From Bryobacterales bacterium (lineage in GTDB: Bacteria; Acidobacteriota; Terriglobia; Bryobacterales; Bryobacteraceae), in NCBI GenBank assembly GCA_003132865.1, contig PKYZ01000827.1, positions 1,725 to 27,895 on the forward strand: a stretch of 26,171 nt of DNA, in the 5' to 3' direction. This document shows, piece after piece, positions 7,726-15,576 of the stretch (position 1 is its first letter; every line of letters begins with the position of its first letter). The position numbers and the translations under genes were made by a program. The notes below the pieces were generated by a model, which did not search any database, was not told the origin of the DNA, and was given only the letters and a program-made list of their open reading frames with translations.

Positions 7726-8685
7726 ATGATCGGGGTTGAGAATTCATCGACGATTGGTCCCAGCACGAAAAGCACTACTGTCAAGAGTAGATTCCGCGAC
7801 GCCCTTCTGGAAACTTGGGTTTTCCGGGGTCGGGTACCCCTGCTTCGGTTTCCCATACCCCTCAGGTTACCTGGGGGGGGCTGGTTTCTTACCTATGGGG
7901 ATTACATTGGCTTCTCGGTCTTCTGCCGAAGCATCGCTCACCTGGTTCTCAATAAACCCTCGCCGGGGGAGGTGGAGTTCGTGTTGCGGTTCCTGGGATC
8001 TCGTACGGAACCAGTCACCGTCGTGGACGCGGGTGCTAACCAGGGTCTCTACTCCATTGTCATCGCGAGGCGTCTCGGAGCAAAAGGAAAAGTCGTCGCC
8101 TTTGAGCCTGCGCCCACTCAATATGAAAAACTTAAGCGCAATCTTAGACTCAATTCCCTGTCAAACGTCACCATAGAGCAGTACGCGCTCGGAAGCGCTA
8201 ACGGTGTTAGCGAGTTTCACGAACGTTTGGACCACCAAGGTTCCTACAGCAGTCTGCGTGCTCAGGCTCCTGACGTCACGGCGCGCGAACGCCTTATTTC
8301 TGTCCGCGTAACGACGCTCGATAGCTACGCTAAGTCGGTCGGGTTGCCGGCATTGTGCTTCGTCAAAATCGATGCTGAAGGAGGGGAGCTCGATATCTTG
8401 AAAGGGAGCGAAGGAGTCATAAATAGTGCTCGGCCCCTTGTGTTGTGCGAGATGGCGGACATTCGTACCGCGGCATGGGGATACCGGGCTGCCGACACTT
8501 ACGACTGGTTGACAGTGCGGCGCTATAGTTGGTTTAGCGCCGATAGAGATGGTTTCCTCGAACCAAGCGCCGCAAAGCCTCACTATGTCCCTGAGGAGAA
8601 TCTGATAGCCATTCCGGACGAAAAGCTGGCTAGCCTAAGTTCACTGATCTACAGAGTGCACGATTCCAAAGGGCGCTCTCACTGA
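7726..8685 (+). CDS. FkbM family methyltransferase (first copy)
   Basis: 319-residue SAM-dependent O-methyltransferase of the FkbM type. The family hallmarks are all present: VVDAGANQGLYS (SAM loop), VVAFEPAPTQYEKLKRN, and the late motif VKIDAEGGELDILKG. The first 75 residues form a non-catalytic lead-in with RLPGGGWFLTYGDYIG. AGGA at 7713-7716 gives a modest ribosome binding site. FkbM enzymes in such clusters usually methylate sugar hydroxyls; the target cannot be read from sequence. It shares family motifs with the enzyme at 12071-12937 but differs clearly outside them, so the pair is not a recent duplication. Confidence 0.88.
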   Translation: MIGVENSSTIGPSTKSTTVKSRFRDALLETWVFRGRVPLLRFPIPLRLPGGGWFLTYGDYIGFSVFCRSIAHLVLNKPSPGEVEFVLRFLGSRTEPVTVVDAGANQGLYSIVIARRLGAKGKVVAFEPAPTQYEKLKRNLRLNSLSNVTIEQYALGSANGVSEFHERLDHQGSYSSLRAQAPDVTARERLISVRVTTLDSYAKSVGLPALCFVKIDAEGGELDILKGSEGVINSARPLVLCEMADIRTAAWGYRAADTYDWLTVRRYSWFSADRDGFLEPSAAKPHYVPEENLIAIPDEKLASLSSLIYRVHDSKGRSH

Positions 8686-8798
8686 GGGGAAGAGGTCGTG
8701 GTCTACGGCGAGAAGCAGCACGTCGCCCAAGGCTGCCACGCACCATCATGCCCTGCCCCGGAAGGCCGACCGAGAGCAAGAACAATAGGAACGTACTG

Positions 8799-10424
8799 AT
8801 GTCAGCACCCTGCCGATGGGCGATTGTATTGGTTGTACCGTTGTTATCCGCCCAAATCGTTCCCGCGGGCGACAGTCCCGCGGCCAGCTCGCGCTTCGTA
8901 TTAAAGACGACCACGCCCTATGTAGTCCTGACGGACGACAACGGTCACCATATCGTCCTTACCAGTATGACGAATCCCTTCAGCGTCTCCCTGGCTGCCA
9001 CGACCGTTTACCCTTCGGGCTTCAGCGTTACCCTGCTGTGCTCTCCCACGGGAACCGACACATCGGGCGATGCGTGCGTAATTACGCCCGTTACCGGGAC
9101 TATCGGCTTGGGGGAACGGGGGGGCGGCCCTCGCTATACCTTGGCGGCCGGAGACTCCGTAAAGGTCTCGGCTCTGGATAGTAAGTGGATCGTCACTCCC
9201 TTGTCCCTTGACGTCGTGTCGCTGGGAGCCGATCCTTCCGGCGTTTCCGACAGCACCGACGCATTCACCCGGGCCCTGGCGTCGTCGTCGACTGTTTCGA
9301 TACCATGCGGTAAGTTCCGAGTTTCCAATATTACTCTAGCGACCAACTATCAGAATTTCAAAGGGTCGGGGCCATGCACGCTACTCAGTCCATCCTCGGA
9401 CGCCGTGGGACCCATCACCGTGAGTGGATCCGCGACGAACGTTCGTATCCATGACTGTTCCCTCGAAGGCGCGGCGCATAACGAGAGACATCCCACTGCC
9501 CTGATCACGACAGACGGGAGCAATCCGCCGGCTCACTTATCGATCTACCGGCTGTACTTCACATCCACTGGGCCGAGCACTCACTGGGTGCGGGGCATTC
9601 TGTTCGATGGTGTGAAGCATTCTGAAGTGTCCCACTGCCATTTCGAAGGGAACACCGGCACTCAGGTGGCTGTGGGTGTCTTCCTGATGCATTCAAGCGA
9701 CTACAATTCCGTGATTCGGAATGACTTCATTTCCACACCTAACGCTACTAAAGCGCACATCGCGATTAAGACTGGATCGTCGTTTAATGCCGTTACGCAC
9801 AACCATTTGACAGGAGGAGGAGGCGCTAACCCCCCGGCGCACGCCGGCGGGGCCGGTATCCTTCTTGGTGCATTTAGTGCCGACGAGATCGTTCACGACA
9901 ATTTGATTAGCGACAATGTGGTCGAAGGTTTCAACGGAGTATCGGCTGAGGCGCTTGAGGCGGGAATTCAGGTCGGCGGAAGAGTGCAGAATAACACTAT
10001 TTCGAATAACATCATCCGGAACAATTCGAGACACGGGATAGTCGTTGAGGATGACGGAACCACGGAGCAATGCCAGAGGAACACCATATCCGATAACAGC
10101 ATCTACGGCAATAGCCGGTATGGAATTTGGCAGCGCGGGTGTCTGGATAACGTGATCTCAAGAAACAAAATTTATGACAACTCTCGGGAGTCCTCCAATG
10201 CCTACGACGGCATTTGCATCGACTGGAACGGGACCACGCTGGGGCGCGCCACAGTGACGGAGAACATTGTCTCCGGAACAAGCCACAGGTACTCCATAAG
10301 CACTACTGCGCACAGCTCCGGCACGACTTTGGTTAACAATTGCGTGGGTCCCGCCGGAACGGGTGCTACGAATATCCACAGAGGCACGGCGGTGATTTCC
10401 GGTTCGTGCCCCCAGTCGCGGTGA
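8799..10424 (+). CDS. Secreted right-handed beta-helix protein (pectate lyase-like fold)
   Basis: Predicted exported polysaccharide-active or polysaccharide-binding protein of 541 residues. The chosen ATG at 8799 has AGGA at 8787-8790 and opens directly into a signal peptide (MSAPCRWAIVLVVPLLSAQI). An upstream in-frame ATG at 8748 would add 17 polar residues and has no ribosome binding site. Near residue 136 the segment VVSLGADPSGVSDSTDAF is the typical entry of pectate lyase 3/glycosyl hydrolase 28-like helices. From about 215 to 500 the chain is Asn-rich with repeating rungs (NNTISNNIIRNNSRHG, RNTISDNSIYGNSRYG, NVISRNKIYDNS). The family includes lyases, hydrolases and C5-epimerases, and no active site can be assigned. 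Placement before the flippase suggests periplasmic trimming, editing or release of the polymer. Confidence 0.82.
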   Translation: MSAPCRWAIVLVVPLLSAQIVPAGDSPAASSRFVLKTTTPYVVLTDDNGHHIVLTSMTNPFSVSLAATTVYPSGFSVTLLCSPTGTDTSGDACVITPVTGTIGLGERGGGPRYTLAAGDSVKVSALDSKWIVTPLSLDVVSLGADPSGVSDSTDAFTRALASSSTVSIPCGKFRVSNITLATNYQNFKGSGPCTLLSPSSDAVGPITVSGSATNVRIHDCSLEGAAHNERHPTALITTDGSNPPAHLSIYRLYFTSTGPSTHWVRGILFDGVKHSEVSHCHFEGNTGTQVAVGVFLMHSSDYNSVIRNDFISTPNATKAHIAIKTGSSFNAVTHNHLTGGGGANPPAHAGGAGILLGAFSADEIVHDNLISDNVVEGFNGVSAEALEAGIQVGGRVQNNTISNNIIRNNSRHGIVVEDDGTTEQCQRNTISDNSIYGNSRYGIWQRGCLDNVISRNKIYDNSRESSNAYDGICIDWNGTTLGRATVTENIVSGTSHRYSISTTAHSSGTTLVNNCVGPAGTGATNIHRGTAVISGSCPQSR

Positions 10425-10506
10425 TCGGCGTGAAGATGCTTTTCTCTTTTCTAATTGGGGACCGGGTGACCCAGCGGCTGCACGTCTGTTGCCCAGGTGC
10501 GTTGCC

Positions 10507-12078
10507 ATGACGGGTCTGGTAACACAGAGCGGCAACTGGCGGGCGCTGTCGCGAAACACTGTGCTTAACCTTGCCGGGGGTCTGGTGCCTTCGCTGGTGG
10601 CCATCGTCGCGATCCCATATACGTTGCACGGTATGGGCGTGGAGCGTTTCGGCATCCTCAGCCTTTACTGGGTGGCATTCGGCTACTTCGCCGTGGTGGA
10701 CCTGGGTCTCGCCAGGGCGGTGACGAACTTCGTGGCCGAGGCGCTCGGCCGGGACGACGAAGAGCGAGTTGTGAATGTCGTTTGGACGGCTTTAGCGCTG
10801 CAGCTAGTATTGTCGGCACTTGGATCCGTCGTCCTGGCTTTGGGCTCGCAGTTGATCTTCGACCGTTTCCTCGTCCTCTCACCCGGGCTGCGGCAGGAGG
10901 CGAAATCGTCGTTTCACCTGCTGTGCATGGCGATACCGATAATTACGTGTGCCAATACTCTTCGCGGGATACTGGAGGCCGGACAGCGATTTGACCTGGT
11001 AAATACCGTTCGGATACTATCGACCTCTTCCGCGTTTATACTTCCAGCGCTGGCGGTGTATCTGGGCTTCGGCCTCCGCGGAACGACCGCTCTTTTGGTG
11101 GGTTCCTTGCTGTGTACCGCTGTTGGCAGTCTTCTGCTGTGCTTCAGAGTCTACCCGTACCTCAAGCGCCGGCTGTCGTTTCAAAGAGAACTCTTACGGC
11201 CGTTGTTCACATATGGCGGATGGGTGACGCTGTCCGGCATACTGATTCCGTTTTTGGTAAGCTCCGACCGGTTATTGTTAGGCAGTATGGTCTCAGTTGC
11301 GGCACTCGGCATATACACGGTCCCCGCGGAGATGGCTGCGCGGCTTCAGGTTCTCCCAGGAAGTCTCACCGCAACTCTGTTTCCCGCCTTCAGCATGTCT
11401 GCAGCGAGCCGGAAGGAAGTTGGAGCTGTCTACGCCCGGGGATTAACCTTCTCGCTTCTCCTCCTGGGTCCCGCCACCTTACTCGGAGTGGTTCTCGCGC
11501 CGCAGATCCTGCGGCTCTGGGTGGGGGGGCAGGTCGCTGTGCAGGGGGCTCTGGTGCTTCAGGTGCTCGTCATAGGAAGGTTTTTGAACGCCCTGTCACA
11601 AACGCCCGCCAGCCTCCTTGACGGGCTCGGAAAGCCCGATCTGCGGGCAAAGGTGTTTTTCGTCTTCGCGCCAATCTATCTGGCGCTAGCTTGGTACTGC
11701 ATCCGGCGTTACGGGGCACTGGGCGCCGCCGCTGCTTGGGGCCTGCGCAGCGCCGGGGAGTTGATTGTGTTCCTGGCGGTGGCCAGCCACCAGGTTGGCG
11801 CGTATGGAGCCTCGCCGACCGAGCGAAGAATGTTACTTAGGTTCGGAGGCCTCGCTGCGTTCGCGATGGTGGCGCCGCTGCCAATCGTATTCTGGTCTCA
11901 CGGGATAACCACACAAACGATCTGTGCTCTTGCGGCAACCGCTCTCTTCGTGTACGCGCTATGGCGATGGGTACTGAGCGATGCCGAGCGCTTGGGAGCG
12001 TGGGCGATGTTATCCCGGCTCACGCCGCTACGCTTACGCACAGATAACCGCGCCGCACTTGGAGTTGACGATGTCTAA
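10507..12078 (+). CDS. wzx: Wzx-like polysaccharide flippase (MATE/MOP superfamily)
   Basis: 523-residue integral membrane protein with about 12-14 hydrophobic helices and few charged loops. The N-terminal region (NTVLNLAGGLVPSLVAIVAIPYTLHGMGVERFGILSL) is characteristic of polysaccharide transporters: helix 1, then a G(x)ERFGILSL-type loop. The role would be moving undecaprenyl-linked repeat units across the inner membrane. I place the start at ATG 10507, with AGGTG at 10495-10499. A TTG at 10489 would add six residues and has no better site. The end overlaps the next gene by eight bases (ATGTCTAA), pointing to translational coupling. Family assignment is good; the substrate is not known. Confidence 0.87.
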   Translation: MTGLVTQSGNWRALSRNTVLNLAGGLVPSLVAIVAIPYTLHGMGVERFGILSLYWVAFGYFAVVDLGLARAVTNFVAEALGRDDEERVVNVVWTALALQLVLSALGSVVLALGSQLIFDRFLVLSPGLRQEAKSSFHLLCMAIPIITCANTLRGILEAGQRFDLVNTVRILSTSSAFILPALAVYLGFGLRGTTALLVGSLLCTAVGSLLLCFRVYPYLKRRLSFQRELLRPLFTYGGWVTLSGILIPFLVSSDRLLLGSMVSVAALGIYTVPAEMAARLQVLPGSLTATLFPAFSMSAASRKEVGAVYARGLTFSLLLLGPATLLGVVLAPQILRLWVGGQVAVQGALVLQVLVIGRFLNALSQTPASLLDGLGKPDLRAKVFFVFAPIYLALAWYCIRRYGALGAAAAWGLRSAGELIVFLAVASHQVGAYGASPTERRMLLRFGGLAAFAMVAPLPIVFWSHGITTQTICALAATALFVYALWRWVLSDAERLGAWAMLSRLTPLRLRTDNRAALGVDDV

Positions 12079-12937
12079 ATTAGACGTATATCGAGCGGGT
12101 GCCAAGCTGCTGAGAACACGTCTCCACAAGTCTGCCGCGGCGAGGCGTTTGTGGGGCGTCGTCGTTCGCCCCGCACTGCTGCGTGTCTGCCCGGATACAC
12201 TGCTAGGCGTATATCGAAGTGACGAAAGATTTGAGGCCAATCTATTCGTCAGGTGTATTCGCACTGGCGGCACGATCGTAGACATAGGAGCAAATGTCGG
12301 CTTGTACACGCTCCTTGCAGCCAGGGCCCTCGGAAACACGGGCAAGGTGTTTGCTTTCGAACCGGCGCCTCAGACGTTCGCCTACCTGAAAAGAAATGTA
12401 CGTGCGTCCCGCCAGGCGAACTGTGTTATCTCGGCGCAGGCCCTATCGAATGTCACCGGTCCGGGTAGACTGTACCTCTCCAGAATCAGCAGCGGCGATC
12501 ATCGAATATACAGCTCGGGCGAACAGCGTGATTGCGTGGACATCGAGATGACGAGACTCGACGACTGCTTGTACGGTAAAACTCCGCGAATTGATGTAAT
12601 CAAGATCGATATTCAGGGAGCCGAGCTGGCCGCCGTGGAAGGCATGTCCCGTCTCCTGGCGGCGAACAGGGATCTGAAGCTATTTACCGAATTCTGGCCG
12701 TACGGCTTGAAGCAGTTCGGTACTCAGCCTCGATCTTACCTCGCCTTGCTGAGAAGCCTCGGGTTTCTGTTGTACAGAATTGACGAAGACGAAGCCGCCC
12801 TCTGCGAGGTGAACGACGACGATATCCTGCGGACCTATACACCCGAGAACAAGCTCTATACGAACCTGTTAGCTGTTCGTCCTCAATGTGGGGGAAATCT
12901 ACCACTACCCGCCTCCGCTTCCGCAGTTAAGTCATAA
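12071..12937 (+). CDS. FkbM family methyltransferase (second copy)
   Basis: 288-residue SAM-dependent methyltransferase. The motifs are IVDIGANVGLYTLLAARAL, KVFAFEPAPQTFAYLKRNV and VIKIDIQGAELAAVEGM. The start ATG at 12071 overlaps the wzx stop and is preceded by GGAG at 12061-12064. The open frame runs 90 bases further upstream, but that part is inside the flippase gene and has no good site. Compared with the first FkbM protein it lacks the long N-terminal lead and has a different C-terminal third. It probably adds an O-methyl group to another sugar position or polymer end. Codon use is more AT-rich than in the flanking export genes. Confidence 0.88.
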   Translation: MSKLDVYRAGAKLLRTRLHKSAAARRLWGVVVRPALLRVCPDTLLGVYRSDERFEANLFVRCIRTGGTIVDIGANVGLYTLLAARALGNTGKVFAFEPAPQTFAYLKRNVRASRQANCVISAQALSNVTGPGRLYLSRISSGDHRIYSSGEQRDCVDIEMTRLDDCLYGKTPRIDVIKIDIQGAELAAVEGMSRLLAANRDLKLFTEFWPYGLKQFGTQPRSYLALLRSLGFLLYRIDEDEAALCEVNDDDILRTYTPENKLYTNLLAVRPQCGGNLPLPASASAVKS

Positions 12938-13001
12938 TCATTCCGTACGTATCCGTTAAGAATCGATTAGGCGCGTACGCAGGTAAGAGAGAGAATCCAG
13001 T

Positions 13002-13017
13002 CCGGCGTGCCGGCGTG
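13002..13017 (+). repeat. Perfect tandem 8-mer at the polymerase gene start
   Basis: CCGGCGTG occurs twice head to tail at 13002-13009 and 13010-13017, five bases before the ATG at 13023. It covers exactly the place where a ribosome binding site should be; no AGGAGG-like sequence is present. The repeat also contains a short palindrome, CCGGC-GT-GCCGG (13002-13013), that could form a small hairpin in the mRNA. Confidence 0.6.
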
Positions 13018-13022
13018 AAACC

Positions 13023-14408
13023 ATGAGCTACAGCGGTCCTGCACTTACACTTGAGAGTTTTCTTGCGGTCTTGTCCTCCGCACCGGACAGCGGCATTGCC
13101 GTGCTCCTTGCGTTGCTGAATGTGGCGATAATCGCCCTGTATCTGCGGCGATTTGGCTTTCGCCACAAAGGCCGTTACAACTTCACTCTCGTTTCGATGC
13201 TGCTCGGGATCTACGGTGTCGTGATGGTTGTGCCGTCGCCGATCTTCTTCGCGGATTCTCAGAGTTCCAATCGGTACGCATACCTGATCTCGGTGCAAGC
13301 CTGCCCTGTTTTGATGATTGTGGGAGCGAGCGCGGCGAGTGCGCTCATGGGCCAACGAGCCCGTGCGCGCCTCGATCATTTTTTCCGCGGGCCTATTCTG
13401 GGCATCACAACCGAAAATTCTACGGTCATGAGGATCATGTATGGGAGCTTTCTGGCCGTCTCCATCGTGACGTTCATCGCCATGGTTCTAACGATGCCTT
13501 ACGTGCCACTGATTGGCGCGATGACACACTACGGCGCAGCCGACCGGATGGAGGTGCGCCTTAGCGTTTACACAATGCCCGAATGGCTTCAGTGGATGTA
13601 CGCACTAAATCTGAGGTTCCTGCTGCCGTTCTGTGTGCTCTATACGTACATAATGAAACGTGCGGAACGCTCGACTGGGATGGCCTTTTACCTTACGCTT
13701 GCGTGGACGATGGTGTATTCTCTCTTAACCTTCGAGCGACAGATGCCTCTCGCGATATTTGGCTTATTGTTTGTGGCGTCGGCAGTCATTAGAGGACGTT
13801 CAAAGATACTCCGGAAGGGGCTCCTGCTTCTCGCCGGAATCACCGCCGGAGGTATCGTTTCACTTCTCCAATACAACAAGGCGATTGTGGACGTTAGCGA
13901 GACGGTAAGGATATTTCTCATCGGGCGAGTGTGGATAAACCCAGCCTGGTTCGCATCGGTGATGTTTGAAAGGTTCGGAGAGGGCTCGTTCCTATTAGGA
14001 AAGACGATTCGCTTAGTCAGCCTTTTTAGCGACTCATACCGTAATATCACATCGATAGGCTTTCTGGCGGATATGTGGGTGAATTTCGGATGGATCGGAG
14101 TGATGTGTGGTCCGGTCATTTTAGGCTTTCTATTGCAGTGGATACAATTGCGGTATTTTAGAACACGTACCGTCTCGAATTTGGTCATTTATATGATCTT
14201 CGCGATAAATAGCATGTGGTTGGTTTATACGAACATGTTGTCGACGATGGCCGTCACCGTCTTCAGCATTGGTATCGCTTACATGGCTCTAACCGAGATG
14301 CTTATGCAGAAGGCGAATGTGAGAAGTTCTCGCGGAGCTCCCAAAATGAGCTATGATCGAGACACTCCTCTGCGAGAAGCACGGCCCGGGGTCGCGGGGC
14401 CGATCTGA
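13023..14408 (+). CDS. Polytopic membrane protein, probable Wzy-type polysaccharide polymerase
   Basis: 461 residues with roughly 10-12 hydrophobic segments. Toward the end the segment SIGFLADMWVNFGWIGVMCGPVILGFLL resembles the conserved region of O-antigen polymerase/ligase-like proteins (small residues, then W-x-N-F-G-W-x-G). A large loop around residues 160-200 contains GAMTHYGAADRMEVRLSVYT. Wzy proteins diverge strongly, so the call rests on topology, this motif and location in a cluster that otherwise lacks a polymerase. The ribosome binding site is poor and is replaced by a tandem repeat. The gene is notably AT-rich for this window; a hand count of bases 14041-14100 gives 28 G or C in 60. 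That often marks exchangeable, serotype-specific genes. Confidence 0.72.
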   Translation: MSYSGPALTLESFLAVLSSAPDSGIAVLLALLNVAIIALYLRRFGFRHKGRYNFTLVSMLLGIYGVVMVVPSPIFFADSQSSNRYAYLISVQACPVLMIVGASAASALMGQRARARLDHFFRGPILGITTENSTVMRIMYGSFLAVSIVTFIAMVLTMPYVPLIGAMTHYGAADRMEVRLSVYTMPEWLQWMYALNLRFLLPFCVLYTYIMKRAERSTGMAFYLTLAWTMVYSLLTFERQMPLAIFGLLFVASAVIRGRSKILRKGLLLLAGITAGGIVSLLQYNKAIVDVSETVRIFLIGRVWINPAWFASVMFERFGEGSFLLGKTIRLVSLFSDSYRNITSIGFLADMWVNFGWIGVMCGPVILGFLLQWIQLRYFRTRTVSNLVIYMIFAINSMWLVYTNMLSTMAVTVFSIGIAYMALTEMLMQKANVRSSRGAPKMSYDRDTPLREARPGVAGPI

Positions 14409-14500
14409 AGGCATTGAGGCTGGTATAGAGCTACTGGATTACCTGGCGGGAGCGATGGCCGTGCCGGGTCGATGATTGTGAAAACGGGAGTATTAGCGCA

Positions 14501-15442
14501 ATGAATAGACTCACTTTCTTTACCTCGCCGAAGGCGTTTCGGGGTATCTTCGATGTCATCCAGCACAACGCGATTCAGAGCTGGACCCTGCTCGACCCTA
14601 GGCCCGAGATCATTCTGGTCGGTGACGATTTCGGCGTGGCGGAGGCTGCCCGCAGATACGGGTGCGTTCACGTCCAAGGCCTCGCCAAAAATGAATATGG
14701 CACCCCACTGATAAGCAGTATATTCTCGGTCGCCCAAGAAACTGCGTCAAACGATTTACTCTGTTACCTGAATTCGGATATCATTTTGTTGAGTGACTTT
14801 ATTCCCGCGGTGTCGGCGGCGGTCGAGTGGGTGAAAGACGAACGATTTCTTCTGGTTGGCCGGAAGACGACGATCGACATTCCCGAGCCGATTGACTTTG
14901 CCAACAATGATTGGGAGGACACTCTCAGGAACAGCGCGACGAGCAGGGGCCGTCAGGGCACCTATGACAGCGATTTTTTTGTCTTCCGGAAAGGCATGTT
15001 GCTTGACGTCCCGCATTTTGCGATTGGGCGATGTTACTGGACCCAGTGGTTCATGTACGACACGCGGCGCAAAGCCTTGCCAATGATTGACATGACAAAT
15101 GTCATTCTGTCGGTCGAGTCCAAGCACGATTACTCACACGCGGGAAGCACTGGCGGCGCGAAGCGCTTGTCGGGCGCGGAATTCCGGCTGAACCGGCGGC
15201 TCTTTGCAGGTTGCCGATATTACACGACAGTCGACGCTAGCGACGTGATGACCAAATCGGGGCCTGTGAAGCGGCCGCTCGGCCATGTGTTTCTGAGCTG
15301 GGTTGTCAGGGCGGATTACCACCTCTATTTTTCCCTGAAGGGCGGGTTGTATCCGTACTCTCTTCCACTTATTCTCGTGGGACGCTGGATGAGAAGCGGT
15401 ATTCGTATTCTGATGGGCCGGCGGCGTTTTGTGCTAAGGTGA
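14501..15442 (+). CDS. Putative GT-A fold glycosyltransferase
   Basis: 313-residue protein. The opening (LTFFTSPKAFRG, then DPRPEIILVGDDFGVAEAARRYGC) looks like a nucleotide-diphospho-sugar transferase Rossmann half. A DxD-like metal site may be NSD at 91-93 (LLCYLNSDIILL). A second possible acidic motif is in GTYDSDFFVFRKGML. The C-terminal 60 residues are basic and hydrophobic (SLPLILVGRWMRSGIRILMGRRR), suggesting peripheral attachment to the membrane. GGGAG at 14486-14490 precedes the ATG by ten bases. It is not a canonical family 2 enzyme, and the donor and acceptor cannot be predicted. Position between the polymerase and the epimerase supports a transferase role, but I would not exclude a non-catalytic relative. 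Confidence 0.65.
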   Translation: MNRLTFFTSPKAFRGIFDVIQHNAIQSWTLLDPRPEIILVGDDFGVAEAARRYGCVHVQGLAKNEYGTPLISSIFSVAQETASNDLLCYLNSDIILLSDFIPAVSAAVEWVKDERFLLVGRKTTIDIPEPIDFANNDWEDTLRNSATSRGRQGTYDSDFFVFRKGMLLDVPHFAIGRCYWTQWFMYDTRRKALPMIDMTNVILSVESKHDYSHAGSTGGAKRLSGAEFRLNRRLFAGCRYYTTVDASDVMTKSGPVKRPLGHVFLSWVVRADYHLYFSLKGGLYPYSLPLILVGRWMRSGIRILMGRRRFVLR

Positions 15443-15576
15443 CCGTGATCTGGCGTGTGCGACGTCAGTTTGTTCTCGTTTTCGCGAGTGGACTCAGGAG
15501 CGCGTGGCTGGTGTGGTTGTGGCGTGCCGAGAGGCCGACGTGTATAGGTCGCGGCTGTTGAAAAGGAGGATTCACG

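Noticed and set aside
8748..8798. Earlier ATG for the beta-helix protein
   Set aside because: It has no ribosome binding site and would put 17 polar residues in front of a good signal peptide.
11981..12070. 30-codon extension of the second FkbM gene
   Set aside because: It is inside wzx, has no homology to FkbM proteins, and ATG 12071 has GGAG at the right distance.
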